A DNA stretch of 30,875 bases from an uncultured Lachnospiraceae bacterium (GTDB taxonomy: Bacteria > Bacillota > Clostridia > Lachnospirales > Lachnospiraceae): assembly GCA_910587305.1 (NCBI GenBank), contig CAJUKV010000042.1:1-30875 (forward strand), read 5' to 3'. The notes beneath the pieces were generated by a model. The model ran no database searches. It was given only the letters and a program-made list of their open reading frames with translations, and was not told the DNA's origin. Position numbers and translations under genes: made by a program. Numbering within the stretch: the first letter of the stretch is position 1; each line of letters opens with the position of its first letter. Positions 7,904-16,423 of the stretch are shown in pieces.

Positions 7904-8803
7904 TTAAGTCTGCGCTTTTCTGTACTTAAGCGGCGATATCCCGTAATGTTTTTGAAAAGTTTCGCAATAATAGCTTGCTCCGCAAAACCCATATTCACAG
8001 GCAATTTCCGCAATACTCTTATCCGTATTCAAAAGAGCCGCCAGGCTTTTTCGAAGCCGCAGCCTGGCAACATAGGTCATGGGCGTTTCCCGAAGATACT
8101 TTTTAAAGAGCATTGAGCATCTGCTTTTGCAGCAGGCCCCTGACGCCGCTATATTCTCAAGTATGATCCGCTGTGCAAAATGTTCTTCAACATAAGTAAT
8201 CATATTTCTCAAAGAAATCAGCTCGTCCGATTCCTTTTCTCTGCCATAAGCTCCCACGTCTAAATTTTCATATAATAATTTCATAATGGACAAAAACTCG
8301 TCCATTAATTCAAAATAGCGCGTCTCCTTTTCCGGGCGGGTAGTAAAAGATGCATAGATCCTTTCTAACTTTTCCAAAATCAAAGTGTTCCATTTTTCTC
8401 CACCCAGGTATATATAAGGATACAGGGAGTTTTCCGTAACAGCCTCAATATAATTTTCATAAAACCATGCATTCCCCGAAAGCAGTTCCGGCAACAGTAA
8501 AATGCAGATAAATTCACATTCCCTGTGTTCCGGTGAAAAGCCGAAATGTAATTGCCTGCTGTTTACCATAATGCCGCGTCCTTCGGTTAGTTCAATCAGC
8601 TGACCGTTTACATTGTAGGTCATGGTTCCTTTCTTAACAACAATAAATTCCAAGTCCTTATGCCAATGGCTGACATAGGCGTAGTCCGGATAAGCGGACA
8701 AAACGCCATATCTTAAATATGCCGGAAACAAAGGATTATTATACGCCACCGTCTCCGAATAATCTAAATTAAGTGTACAGCAGTATACGGAATTGTTGTC
8801 CAT
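7904..8803 (-). CDS. AraC family transcriptional regulator
   Basis: A 299-residue regulator with an N-terminal cupin-type sensor domain, visible as SHWHKDLEFIVVKKGTMTY (about 45-63) followed by GRGIMVNSRQLH. The C-terminal double helix-turn-helix (about 200-295) contains SCMLFKKYLRE-like and SIAEIACEYGF / YYCETFQKHYGISP motifs. The frame is open upstream to 8860, but that would overlap the preceding acetyltransferase. The ATG at 8803 follows AGGGGAAC and starts 20 bp after that gene's stop, so the two are probably one operon. It likely senses a sugar and may control the acetyltransferase or distant sugar genes; the ligand is unknown. Confidence 0.88.
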   Translation of the reverse strand: MDNNSVYCCTLNLDYSETVAYNNPLFPAYLRYGVLSAYPDYAYVSHWHKDLEFIVVKKGTMTYNVNGQLIELTEGRGIMVNSRQLHFGFSPEHRECEFICILLLPELLSGNAWFYENYIEAVTENSLYPYIYLGGEKWNTLILEKLERIYASFTTRPEKETRYFELMDEFLSIMKLLYENLDVGAYGREKESDELISLRNMITYVEEHFAQRIILENIAASGACCKSRCSMLFKKYLRETPMTYVARLRLRKSLAALLNTDKSIAEIACEYGFCGASYYCETFQKHYGISPLKYRKAQT

Positions 8804-8823
8804 ACGCCGTTCCCCTGATACTT

Positions 8824-9456
8824 TTATTTCTCCTTCCACATTTGTTCCATATGATTCCATGCTTCTGCGTCAAACTCTCTGTCCCTGAAATAAAATTTCC
8901 TGTCCTCTTCCGTAATTCTGCGAATCACCTTGCAGGGATTTCCTGCTGCAATCACCCAGTCCGGAATATCTTTTGTAACTACACTGCCCGCACCTATTAC
9001 AGTGTTGCTGCCAATATGCACCCCTGGTACGATAACTGTGTTACCGCCAAGCCACACATTATCCCCAATGGTAACCTCAATCCCATATTCATAAGCGGTA
9101 TTGCGGGAATCAGGGTGTACCGGATGTCCTGCCGTGTAGATTGCCACATTGGGAGCCATCTGACAGTTATCCCCAATCTTTACCTTCGCCACGTCAATAA
9201 TCATACAATTGTAATTGGCAAAGAAATTTTTCCCGACCTCAATATGAGAACCATAATCACAGTAAAAGGGCGGATTGAGAAAAGCCCCGTCCGATTTCCC
9301 AAACAGTTCTTTTACAAGCTTACCAATTTCATCAAAATCAGAGCGGTCTACGGTATTTAATTTCTGCAAAATTTTACGACATTTTTTCTGCTCCTCAAAA
9401 ATGGTCCCGTCCGATATGTACGGCATTTGTGCGTCTCTTCTTTCAATATTGTTCAT
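8824..9456 (-). CDS. Sugar O-acetyltransferase (maltose/galactoside type)
   Basis: Transfers acetyl from acetyl-CoA to a sugar hydroxyl. The 210-residue length and the organisation match the Maa/LacA family: an N-terminal helical Mac domain (about 10-55), NPPFYCDYGSHIEVGKNFF (61-79), then a left-handed beta-helix of hexapeptide repeats (VKIGDNCQM, VTIGDNVWLGGNTVIVPGV, IGSNTVIGAGSVVTKDIP). The probable catalytic His111 is in TAGHPVH. The C-terminus carries AAGNPCKVIRRI. It has the strong ribosome-binding site GGGGGATTAAA, delivered by a leader repeat at 9457-9520. It is followed by an AraC regulator gene after 20 bp. The true sugar substrate cannot be told from sequence. Confidence 0.92.
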   Translation of the reverse strand: MNNIERRDAQMPYISDGTIFEEQKKCRKILQKLNTVDRSDFDEIGKLVKELFGKSDGAFLNPPFYCDYGSHIEVGKNFFANYNCMIIDVAKVKIGDNCQMAPNVAIYTAGHPVHPDSRNTAYEYGIEVTIGDNVWLGGNTVIVPGVHIGSNTVIGAGSVVTKDIPDWVIAAGNPCKVIRRITEEDRKFYFRDREFDAEAWNHMEQMWKEK

Positions 9457-9520
9457 TTTAATCCCCCATTCTTGCCATCAGCCCTCAAATTTAGGCCAAG
9501 GCACAAATATGTTATGTGAA
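9457..9520 (-). repeat. 5' leader repeat of the acetyltransferase gene
   Basis: The same family as 4695-4758 and 19401-19461. On the minus strand it has TTCACATAACATATTTGTG, a GCCTTGGCC hairpin top, CTAAATTTGAGGG, and GGCAAGAATGGGGGATTAA, ending at the start codon. Upstream at 9552-9574 is a separate hairpin module with arms TATCGCA and TGCGATA that recurs at 15244-15270. Confidence 0.75.
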
Positions 9521-9551
9521 AAATTTATCTTTCACATTTACATTTCCTGCC

Positions 9552-9574
9552 TATCGCAAGCCGTGCCTGCGATA
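9552..9574 (-). repeat. Hairpin module shared with the ABC ATPase 3' end
   Basis: A perfect 7-bp stem TATCGCA/TGCGATA around GGCACGGCT (minus-strand reading). The core AGCCGTGC of the plus strand, together with GCAAGCCGTGC and flanking TATCGCA, recurs at 15244-15270 inside the end of the ABC ATPase gene. It lies in the long leader of the acetyltransferase gene. Confidence 0.55.
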
Positions 9575-9711
9575 CTGCGTTAGTACTTTCCAATTTCCTA
9601 TTTATAATTTATAATGATAACATATTATAATAATAACATATAAAAATATGGATTTCTATCAATATCTGTTATATTTTTATCACTATCATATTTAATTTAT
9701 GGAGGCTGCCT

Positions 9712-10533
9712 ATGTTATACCACTATACCGACTTTGCCGCTTTTGACGGCATCATCCGTCATGCGGAATTAAGGCTTAACAACATTCTCAACATGAACGA
9801 TGCCTCTGAAATGAGATTTTTCATGAATGGGCTCTGTGAAGCTGTCACCGCAAAATTACAATCGGACGGGGAGTACGCCAAAAGCATACAAATAGAATCC
9901 TTCTTCCAGAATGAAATGGCAAAGGAATTTCACTATTCCGCCTATGCGGCGTGCTTTTCCAAATACAGGGACGACGCCGCTCAGTGGGACAGATACGGCC
10001 ACTTTGGCCGGGGTGTCTGTATTGGACTGCGCGAAGTTCTGATGCAGAAAATGGTCGGCGGCGCAATTGCCCTCCAGGAAGTCTTTTATCAGGAGTATAT
10101 CAAGGAGCATCCTCTTGTAACCGCATTTTGTGAGCTCGTCAAACAGCAGAAACGCTTTTGCGAGGATTCGCCCGAACTTCAAAGCTTAATGTACGATGCC
10201 TGGGTGCAGTCGGCCGCCTTCAAGCACCCTTCCTTTGCAAGCGAGAGGGAATACCGGCTGGTGGTTTCTCCTTTTCTTTCCGATGAATTTATGATAGAGC
10301 CCAAATACCATGTATCCGTAGAACGGATCAAAAAATACTATCCCCTGGATCTTAACAAAATGTGCGCCAAACTTGATATGCAATTGGCAGATTTAATTGG
10401 CGAAATCATCATAGGCCCCATCTCCTCCCAGTCTCTCCCGATTTTACAGGATTATCTGGACGACTGTGGGTTACATGTCCTTAAAGGCAAAATAAGCTTA
10501 TCCGACTGTCCTTTGAGAAAGCCTACTTCCTGA
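9712..10533 (+). CDS. DUF2971 family protein
   Basis: A 273-residue cytosolic protein matching the DUF2971 pattern: an N-terminal LYHYTDFAAFDGII (2-15), a LRLNNILNMNDASEM block (22-36), the central signature ACFSKYRDDAAQWDRYGHFG followed by GVCIGL, and SEREYRLVV near residue 180. The family's biochemical role is not established. The HYT... and SEREYR elements resemble parts of ADP-ribosyltransferase-like folds, which is only an inference. The start has GGAGGCTGCCT. The gene stands alone and is transcribed against both neighbours, after a very AT-rich promoter region (9595-9705). Its own composition is like that of its neighbours. Confidence 0.8.
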   Translation: MLYHYTDFAAFDGIIRHAELRLNNILNMNDASEMRFFMNGLCEAVTAKLQSDGEYAKSIQIESFFQNEMAKEFHYSAYAACFSKYRDDAAQWDRYGHFGRGVCIGLREVLMQKMVGGAIALQEVFYQEYIKEHPLVTAFCELVKQQKRFCEDSPELQSLMYDAWVQSAAFKHPSFASEREYRLVVSPFLSDEFMIEPKYHVSVERIKKYYPLDLNKMCAKLDMQLADLIGEIIIGPISSQSLPILQDYLDDCGLHVLKGKISLSDCPLRKPTS

Positions 10534-10666
10534 CGGTTCATGCACATTTTTTGTAATACTCTTCTGAAAGTCAAGGGCCCTCACGGCAGTCGCCAAACAG
10601 ACATGCAAGCATGTCCACCTGACTCGTTGCCGCAACAAAAAACAGAGCGTAAAACACCCTGAAAAT

Positions 10667-10712
10667 CAGACGCTGCCTTAACGTATCCTCCGACTTTCAG
10701 GGTGAAATTTTT
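10667..10712. terminator. Bidirectional terminator hairpin
   Basis: CACCCTGAAAATC (about 10659-10671) pairs with GACTTTCAGGGTG (about 10691-10703) with one mismatch around a roughly 20-base loop. The plus side continues with AAATTTTTGT and the minus side with TTTTACG. It lies between the convergent DUF2971 and lipoprotein genes and probably serves both. The 10534-10773 gap also holds a GACATGC/GCATGTC hairpin (about 10598-10613); no gene is seen in it. Confidence 0.6.
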
Positions 10713-10773
10713 GTACCCATAAACCTTTGGCAAGGCGTATAAACGCCCGCGCTTATGTAGACTTTTGTGTAAA

Positions 10774-11661
10774 TTATTTTACCGTTAAAGAGGTAATGTG
10801 GGGATTCACGCCCTCATACCAGTATAAAAAGCCTTCCATATCAACCTGGTCGCCAATATTCAGACCCTTAACCGCATTGTATACATCCGTCGTATTATCG
10901 CACAAATAAGATTCTACCGTAAATGTATAGGTGGATCCGTCAAGGGAAACATTGAAGTACAGATCGTCCCCATCCTGTCCGGAACCATCCCAGTTATACA
11001 GGAAAGCAACGTCGTTTCCATCCGCATCCTTGCTGGCTTCAACCGTCATACCCTTAAATGCTACAAATTTATTCTGATGATCAACCAGCTCGTCAGATCC
11101 AAGAAGCGCCGTTACATCCTCAGCTTCGGCAACATAATTGCCATCTTCAATCTCAAAGGTTGCGTCAATGATCTCAACCTCACCGGACCACTCTGCTTTG
11201 TAACCCGTAACTTTAATCTTTGTTCCTACGGTCAGCTTCTCATAATCTTCCTCTGAGCAGGCCATGTTGTACAGGAAGTAACCGCCGTCCTTATCCTGAC
11301 TGTAAACGGTCGCTTTGTCCTCCCACCAGGACTGTTTTGCCTGAACATAGGTCTCAACTACAACTTCCGTATCAAGTTCCGCAGCAACATACTCTTCATA
11401 AGTCATAACGCCTTCGGACTTTGCATCATCTCCCGTAGCTGCGCTACCGTCAGCCTCTGCTTCCGGCTCCGCAACGTCTTCATCAGCAGCTTCCGGCTCT
11501 TGTTCGGCGCCTGCATCCGGCTCTGCAGCATCCTGCGTTCCTTCATCCGTCTGCTCATTTACAGCGGCATCCTGTGCCGGAGCGCTTTCCTTTTTCTCCC
11601 CGCAACCCACACAAGCAATCACAAGCATGAGAGCAAGCAATAAAGATACAACTTTTTTCAT
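10774..11661 (-). CDS. Secreted lipoprotein with acidic linker
   Basis: A 295-residue predicted lipoprotein. The signal peptide MKKVVSLLLALMLVIACVGC offers two possible lipidated cysteines: Cys17 (VIAC, the better lipobox) and Cys20 (VGC). After this comes a long low-complexity Glu/Ala/Asp linker (about 22-85), then two beta-rich modules (about 90-165 and 170-295). Their alternating 'VGTKIKVTGYKAEWSGEVEI' and 'IGDQVDMEGFLYWYEGVNPHI' stretches resemble OB-fold-type domains. A longer reading begins 5 residues earlier, but the ATG at 11661 follows AAGGAGGAAAAA. It is monocistronic with a good promoter (11712-11739) and terminator. Function is unknown; no catalytic motif is visible. Confidence 0.75.
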   Translation of the reverse strand: MKKVVSLLLALMLVIACVGCGEKKESAPAQDAAVNEQTDEGTQDAAEPDAGAEQEPEAADEDVAEPEAEADGSAATGDDAKSEGVMTYEEYVAAELDTEVVVETYVQAKQSWWEDKATVYSQDKDGGYFLYNMACSEEDYEKLTVGTKIKVTGYKAEWSGEVEIIDATFEIEDGNYVAEAEDVTALLGSDELVDHQNKFVAFKGMTVEASKDADGNDVAFLYNWDGSGQDGDDLYFNVSLDGSTYTFTVESYLCDNTTDVYNAVKGLNIGDQVDMEGFLYWYEGVNPHITSLTVK

Positions 11662-11711
11662 TTTTTCCTCCTTCAAAATACTGAGAACAGTTAGTTAATT
11701 TTGTCGAGTTT

Positions 11712-11739
11712 ATTATACATGATATTTTCAAGAAATCAA
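11712..11739 (-). promoter_or_regulatory. Promoter for the lipoprotein gene
   Basis: Minus strand: TTGATT (11734-11739), 16 bp, TATAAT (11712-11717), about 50 bp before the start codon of the lipoprotein. Confidence 0.7.
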
Positions 11740-11806
11740 TACATTCTCGCTTATTTCTTTTCACGGTCTTTGCAGCAAAGGCTCAGCCCCGGCCGGGCGC
11801 TTCCTT

Positions 11807-13432
11807 TTATCTTTCCCCTGACCGCCCGCGTTTTACCCTGCGCGCAATAACATATGTAAGAATCAGCAGCCATGCGGCCGCCAAACCGGACAGCAAAATA
11901 ACGGATGTCCGCGGCAGCTCCCCCAGGTCCTCCTTGCCGGAAGAAAGGGATGAATTCCCGTTTAGTTGATCCAGGCGGTACAGGGAAACCGTATCCTCAT
12001 AAAGCTTATCCATGTACTGCTCATCCACCTCCTGCTTTCTTCTGACTGATTTTACCGTATTTTCAATCAGTTGACCGGCGGCGTCCCTGAGGGAAGCCGA
12101 ACCCTTAAATACCGGCGTTACAAAAGTGTGGTCAATGTTATCAAGCAATAATTCCGTGGCTTTTATTTTAACGTCGTAATATTCCGTATTGTTTTCCCCG
12201 CATCTCGACAAATACTCCTGATACTCCGCCGAACCTTGCGCTTTCGAGGTCACCGGCACATAGCCTTCCGTTTTGGCATAGGCAATCTGCACATCATTGG
12301 AGAGCAGATACTGGATAAACAGCCAGGAGGCCAAAACCTCCTGTGGGTCCTTCTTATTAAAAATACAAACCGAGGGGCCCTGGGATATCATCTGCGGGTG
12401 CTGCACATCAAACTGGGGAATCGCCATAACCTCCGTTTCAAATTCCACCACCTTGTCTTTGCTGATGTCGGAAAGAGGCGCATTTGTCCCCATCCATGTG
12501 GCGCCCGCCGTGGAATCTACTGCAAACAGGCACTGGCCGGTATTTAAAAAATTGGCAGGATAGCTTGAAATCTTAAAAGTGGAAAAAGCGCCTGTTTTCG
12601 CATGCTCCGCAATGGTATAAAGAAGTTCTTTTGTATCCTCATTAAAAAGAAGCAGCTCTCCATTGGCAGTGGAATAGCCCGCATCCTTTTGCTTTAGCAT
12701 CTGTATCATCATATTATCCGTAGACTTATAAATAAAGGGAATCATTACCTTCTGGCCGTTAATCAGAAAATTTCCTTCCTGATCTTTGGCCATTGCCGCC
12801 TCCGAAACCTCCCACACAAAATCCCAGGTAAGCGCATCCGGCAGGGTATAGCCCAAAGCCTCCACGTAAGTCTTATTAATATAGCAGGCTTCCGAAGACC
12901 GCATGTAGGGAAGCGCATAACAGGTTCCATCTATCGCACACTCTCCCAAAAATTGGGGAATAATTTCCTCTGCGGAAGGCGCGTCAAACCTCACCTCGTT
13001 TCCCCCAAGACCGTACTTCTCATCCGCGATTAAGTCGTCAAGAGGCACCACCAGATTCGTGCCCGACAAATACGTTGCAATATGATCCGGGTAGGTAATG
13101 CATACATTGGGCGTGGTATTCGTCGTAATATTGGTAATCACATCATTATAAATCTTACCGTAATCCGTATATAAACGAAGATTCACGGTGATATTGGGAT
13201 ACAGCTTTTCAAAATCTACAATTGCCTGCTCATAAATGGCGGTCTGCGTTTTGTTGGTATCATTCTTGGCCCAAAATGTAATTTCATAGTCCCTGCCCTC
13301 ATCAAATTCTTCGGGAATGGAAAAGGCGCTTAAGCCCTTTGAACCATGGCAGCCCGTAAGGGCTAAGGGGCCGGCCGTAATCATTGTCATAAGAAGGACA
13401 AGCAGCAAAATCCTCTTTCCTTTTTTTATCAT
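11807..13432 (-). CDS. ABC sugar importer, substrate-binding lipoprotein
   Basis: Binds the substrate outside the membrane for the ABC importer encoded just upstream. The 541-residue protein has a lipoprotein signal peptide with lipobox LTGC (Cys28). The family 1-type solute-binding fold is visible as YEITFWAKNDTNKTQTAIYEQ, FEKLYPNITVNL, YPDHIATYLSG, YALPYMRSSEACYINK and ASWLFIQYLLS. It is longer than usual because it ends in a predicted membrane segment (about 511-531) followed by a basic RRVKRGRSGER tail. Its ATG overlaps the permease stop by four bases (ATGA). The CUT1 family handles oligosaccharides or glycerol-3-phosphate; the substrate is not determinable here. Confidence 0.88.
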   Translation of the reverse strand: MIKKGKRILLLVLLMTMITAGPLALTGCHGSKGLSAFSIPEEFDEGRDYEITFWAKNDTNKTQTAIYEQAIVDFEKLYPNITVNLRLYTDYGKIYNDVITNITTNTTPNVCITYPDHIATYLSGTNLVVPLDDLIADEKYGLGGNEVRFDAPSAEEIIPQFLGECAIDGTCYALPYMRSSEACYINKTYVEALGYTLPDALTWDFVWEVSEAAMAKDQEGNFLINGQKVMIPFIYKSTDNMMIQMLKQKDAGYSTANGELLLFNEDTKELLYTIAEHAKTGAFSTFKISSYPANFLNTGQCLFAVDSTAGATWMGTNAPLSDISKDKVVEFETEVMAIPQFDVQHPQMISQGPSVCIFNKKDPQEVLASWLFIQYLLSNDVQIAYAKTEGYVPVTSKAQGSAEYQEYLSRCGENNTEYYDVKIKATELLLDNIDHTFVTPVFKGSASLRDAAGQLIENTVKSVRRKQEVDEQYMDKLYEDTVSLYRLDQLNGNSSLSSGKEDLGELPRTSVILLSGLAAAWLLILTYVIARRVKRGRSGER

Positions 13433-14298
13433 CCTTTTGTCCCTCCCCTTGAAACGCCGGCCATCACTTTCTTTCGGAAAATCAGAAAAAGAATGATAAG
13501 CGGAAGGGAAATCACTACAACCGCCGCCATCATAGCCGGAATATTTTCGCGGCCGAACCCGTTTTCCCGAATCTCCTGAATCCCGTTTGAAACCAGAAAA
13601 TAATTTTCGTCATCCGTGATCAGACGCGGCCACACATAAGAGTTCCAGCATTCAATCACTTTTAATATGGTAATTGTAATCAGCGTGGGCTTTGATATGG
13701 GTATCATAACTCTTAGCAGATATTTCAAATCTGACGTACCGTCAACCTTCGCCGCATAATACAGACTATCCGGGATCTGCTCAAAATTTTCCTTTAGCAG
13801 GTAAATATAAAAAACAGAGGTGACGGACGGCAGGATAAGCCCCGGAAAGCTGTTTCTCATATCCAGATTCGTAACCGTCACAAAATTGGTTATGATGACC
13901 AACTCATTTGGAATCATCATCAAAGAAAGAAATATCATAAAGGCAATATTTTTTCCTTTAAAGTCAAGTCTGGCAAAAGCAAATGCCGCCAGCGTGATTA
14001 CAAAAAGCATAATCGCCGTGGTCGCAACCGTAAAAATAACCGTATTGACAAAATATCTTCCCAGCGGCACGGCCGTGAATGCATCCACGTAATTTTGCAT
14101 AGTCGGAGACAATGTAATAAATGCGGGAATGTATTCCGAGTTGTACGCACTATAGCTTTTTACGGATGTTAAAATCATCCAGTAAAAAGGGAACAACACA
14201 ATAACCGCCCAGAGAATCAGCAGAATATAGGTTATCGTATTCAAAACTGTTTTACGGGTTTTCGCCGTCTTTTCAATCTTACCGTAATCAGTCGTCAT
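13429..14298 (-). CDS. ABC sugar importer, permease (MalG/UgpE type)
   Basis: An inner-membrane permease of the CUT1 importer; 289 residues, six predicted membrane segments (first about 22-43). The cytoplasmic EAA loop YYAAKVDGTSDLKYLLRVMIP couples it to the ATPase. PFYWMILTSVKS near the N-terminus is typical of MalG-like proteins. A longer frame starts at 14319, but the ATG at 14298 follows GGAGGTAAGA. It is separated from the first permease by 24 bp and overlaps the binding-protein gene by four bases, so all four genes form one operon. Confidence 0.9.
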   Translation of the reverse strand: MTTDYGKIEKTAKTRKTVLNTITYILLILWAVIVLFPFYWMILTSVKSYSAYNSEYIPAFITLSPTMQNYVDAFTAVPLGRYFVNTVIFTVATTAIMLFVITLAAFAFARLDFKGKNIAFMIFLSLMMIPNELVIITNFVTVTNLDMRNSFPGLILPSVTSVFYIYLLKENFEQIPDSLYYAAKVDGTSDLKYLLRVMIPISKPTLITITILKVIECWNSYVWPRLITDDENYFLVSNGIQEIRENGFGRENIPAMMAAVVVISLPLIILFLIFRKKVMAGVSRGGTKG

Positions 14299-14322
14299 TC
14301 TTACCTCCATTCCATCCAATCC

Positions 14323-15228
14323 CTAATAATGAACCTTCTTTTTACTAATCAGCAGATTAATACATGTAATCGTCAGCACAATAGAAAACAGGATAATTGC
14401 CGCCGCAGAGGCATAGGAGGGATATCCCCCACTGTCTCCATAGAGCATATCGTAAACATACCCCACAATTGTGTTCATTTCCGCCGCGTTTAAATTGGTG
14501 CCAAAGAGCGCAACCGCATCACTGTACGCCTTAAAAGCCCCAATGAATCCTGTGATAACAAGATAAAAAATCATTGGAGAGATCATAGGCAGGGTGATGC
14601 GCATAAAAGTTCTGAATTTAGATGTTCCATCTACCTTTGCCGCATTATAGTAAACCTGATCTACGGAGGAAAGGGCGCTGGTTAAAATCAAAATTTTAAA
14701 CGGCATTACCACCCATATGGTGTAAAAACAAAGTACAAACATTTTAGCCTGATAAGGTCCGTCAATAAAATCAACGCTGCTTCCGCCAAACCAATTGAGG
14801 AAAAGGTTGACAAGTCCATCCGTGTATGCCGTCTTTTTAAACAAAATCATAAAAACAAGCCCCACCGCCAGCGTATTGGTCACGTAAGGCAAAAAGTAAA
14901 TCGTCTGAAACAACTCGCGCAGAGGCTTAATAGAGCTTAAAGCCACCGAAATAAGCAGTGCGATCCCCGTTGATAATGGTACGGTAATCATAACCAATAT
15001 AAAAGTATTTTTCACAGCCTGCAAAAAATAAGGGTCATGCAATATATAGGAATAGTTATACCATCCAATCCCAAAATAAGTCTGTGACGCGGAATTGTAT
15101 CCTTCTTCAAAAGAATAAATAAAAACATCTATCAAAGGATACACCATAAAAATACCCAAAAAGAGTATCGCCGGCAAAAGATACAGCCATCCCTTTAAGC
15201 TGCTGTCAGAGAGTTTTGTTTTCTTCAT
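14323..15228 (-). CDS. ABC sugar importer, permease (MalF/UgpA type)
   Basis: The second permease of the CUT1 importer: 301 residues, six predicted membrane segments, N-terminal GWLYLLPAILFLGIFMVYPL typical of MalF/UgpA, and the EAA loop YYNAAKVDGTSKFRTFMRI. Its start codon follows GGGGGGATAAGT and lies 23 bases inside the end of the ATPase gene in another frame, implying translational coupling. Confidence 0.92.
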   Translation of the reverse strand: MKKTKLSDSSLKGWLYLLPAILFLGIFMVYPLIDVFIYSFEEGYNSASQTYFGIGWYNYSYILHDPYFLQAVKNTFILVMITVPLSTGIALLISVALSSIKPLRELFQTIYFLPYVTNTLAVGLVFMILFKKTAYTDGLVNLFLNWFGGSSVDFIDGPYQAKMFVLCFYTIWVVMPFKILILTSALSSVDQVYYNAAKVDGTSKFRTFMRITLPMISPMIFYLVITGFIGAFKAYSDAVALFGTNLNAAEMNTIVGYVYDMLYGDSGGYPSYASAAAIILFSIVLTITCINLLISKKKVHY

Positions 15229-16399
15229 ACTTATCCCCCCGCATATCGCAAGCCGTGCTTACGGTACTGCCACCAATAGGAAGTTCCTCAAAATCAATCC
15301 GTTTTTCCGTTTCCCTGCTAAATAAAAAGACTTTATGGGGACGCAGGGCGAACCTGACTTTTGTTTCCGTTGCCTGGCGCTCCTTTCCTATCCCTGCCAA
15401 ATGTTCCGCCCCCACAATGGCGCGGATGGATTGATTTAATGAAGCTTTATTTTGAGATACCACGCTGATATCGCGCCCCATCACTTCCACGCCGTTTAGC
15501 GTACAGCAAAAAGGCCCGTCCTCCTGTAAGATAAACCCTTCCGGTCTGATTCCCACAAAGACCTCCTGATTTTCAATCCCCCTAAGCCTTAAAACCGCAT
15601 CCTCCCCAATATACAGTTGGCCATTCTTCACCTGTCCCTCAAACAAATTGATGGGCGGCGTCCCAAGAAACCTGGCCACAAACAAATTTTCCGGGCTGTC
15701 GTACACCTCCTGAGGCTTCCCAATCTGCTGGACAACCCCATCCTTCATGACGACAATCATGTCGGAAATACTCATTGCTTCTTCCTGATCATGGGTGACA
15801 AAAATAGTGGTAATACCTGTTTTTCTTTGGATTCTTCTGATTTCCTCCCTGGTCTTAAGTCGCAGGCGGGCGTCAAGATTAGACAAAGGCTCATCCAGGA
15901 GAAGTACCCGGGGCATTTTCACCAGCGCGCGGGCAATCGCCACCCTCTGCTGCTGGCCGCCGGAGAGCTCCGCGGGCTTCCTGTCCATCAAATCTTCTAT
16001 CTGCACCAGCCTGGCCGCCTCGGTTACCTTTTCAAGCATCTCGCCTTTAGAAAGCTTGTCCTTGCCTTTTAAGTTCTGTAACGGAAATAAAATATTCTGC
16101 TTCACCGTCAAATGCGGATAAAGGGCATAATTCTGGAACACCAGCCCAATCCCCCTGTTTTCCGGGGGCAAATCCGTAACGTCATCCTCCCCAAAAAAGA
16201 TTCTGCCGCCGGTAGGCTTTAACAGGCCGCTTATCAAATTAAGCGTCGTACTTTTTCCGCACCCGGAGGGTCCAAGCAGCCCAATCAGCTTACCGTCCGG
16301 TATTTCAAAATTAAAATTATCCACTGCAATAACGTCTTCCCGCTTTTTCCTGTCACGGCCGGGAAATCTTTTCGTCAGATTACGCAATACAACTTCCAT
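15206..16399 (-). CDS. ABC sugar importer, ATPase (MsmK/UgpC/MalK type)
   Basis: The nucleotide-binding subunit that energises the importer; 397 residues. It has Walker A GPSGCGKS (43-50), Q-loop Gln89, signature LSGGQQQR (145-152), Walker B VLLLDEP (165-171) and H-loop His203 (VTHDQEE). A MalK-like C-terminal regulatory domain (about 240-375) follows with GIRPEGF. Having the ATPase first in the operon is less common than an orphan shared ATPase. The last roughly 18 codons are encoded by a sequence resembling the hairpin module at 9552-9574, so the C-terminal tail (about GGSTVSTACDMRG) may be a repeat-derived extension. The start follows ATGAGGAATTAGT. Confidence 0.93.
   Translation of the reverse strand: MEVVLRNLTKRFPGRDRKKREDVIAVDNFNFEIPDGKLIGLLGPSGCGKSTTLNLISGLLKPTGGRIFFGEDDVTDLPPENRGIGLVFQNYALYPHLTVKQNILFPLQNLKGKDKLSKGEMLEKVTEAARLVQIEDLMDRKPAELSGGQQQRVAIARALVKMPRVLLLDEPLSNLDARLRLKTREEIRRIQRKTGITTIFVTHDQEEAMSISDMIVVMKDGVVQQIGKPQEVYDSPENLFVARFLGTPPINLFEGQVKNGQLYIGEDAVLRLRGIENQEVFVGIRPEGFILQEDGPFCCTLNGVEVMGRDISVVSQNKASLNQSIRAIVGAEHLAGIGKERQATETKVRFALRPHKVFLFSRETEKRIDFEELPIGGSTVSTACDMRGDKYEENKTL
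15244..15270 (-). repeat. Hairpin module inside the ATPase 3' end
   Basis: On the minus strand GCAGTACCGTAAGCACGG then CTTGCGATA, matching the acetyltransferase-leader module (GCAGTATCGCAGGCACGG then CTTGCGATA) at nearly every base. Unlike the leader copy it lies in the coding region, 15-40 bp before the permease start codon. Confidence 0.55.
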
Positions 16400-16423
16400 A
16401 CACTAATTCCTCATTTTTACTTG

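Noticed and set aside
7646..8116. Rightward open frame of 156 codons
   Set aside because: It runs through the tRNA-Ser and its terminator and into the 3' end of the AraC gene on the other strand; no ribosome-binding site.
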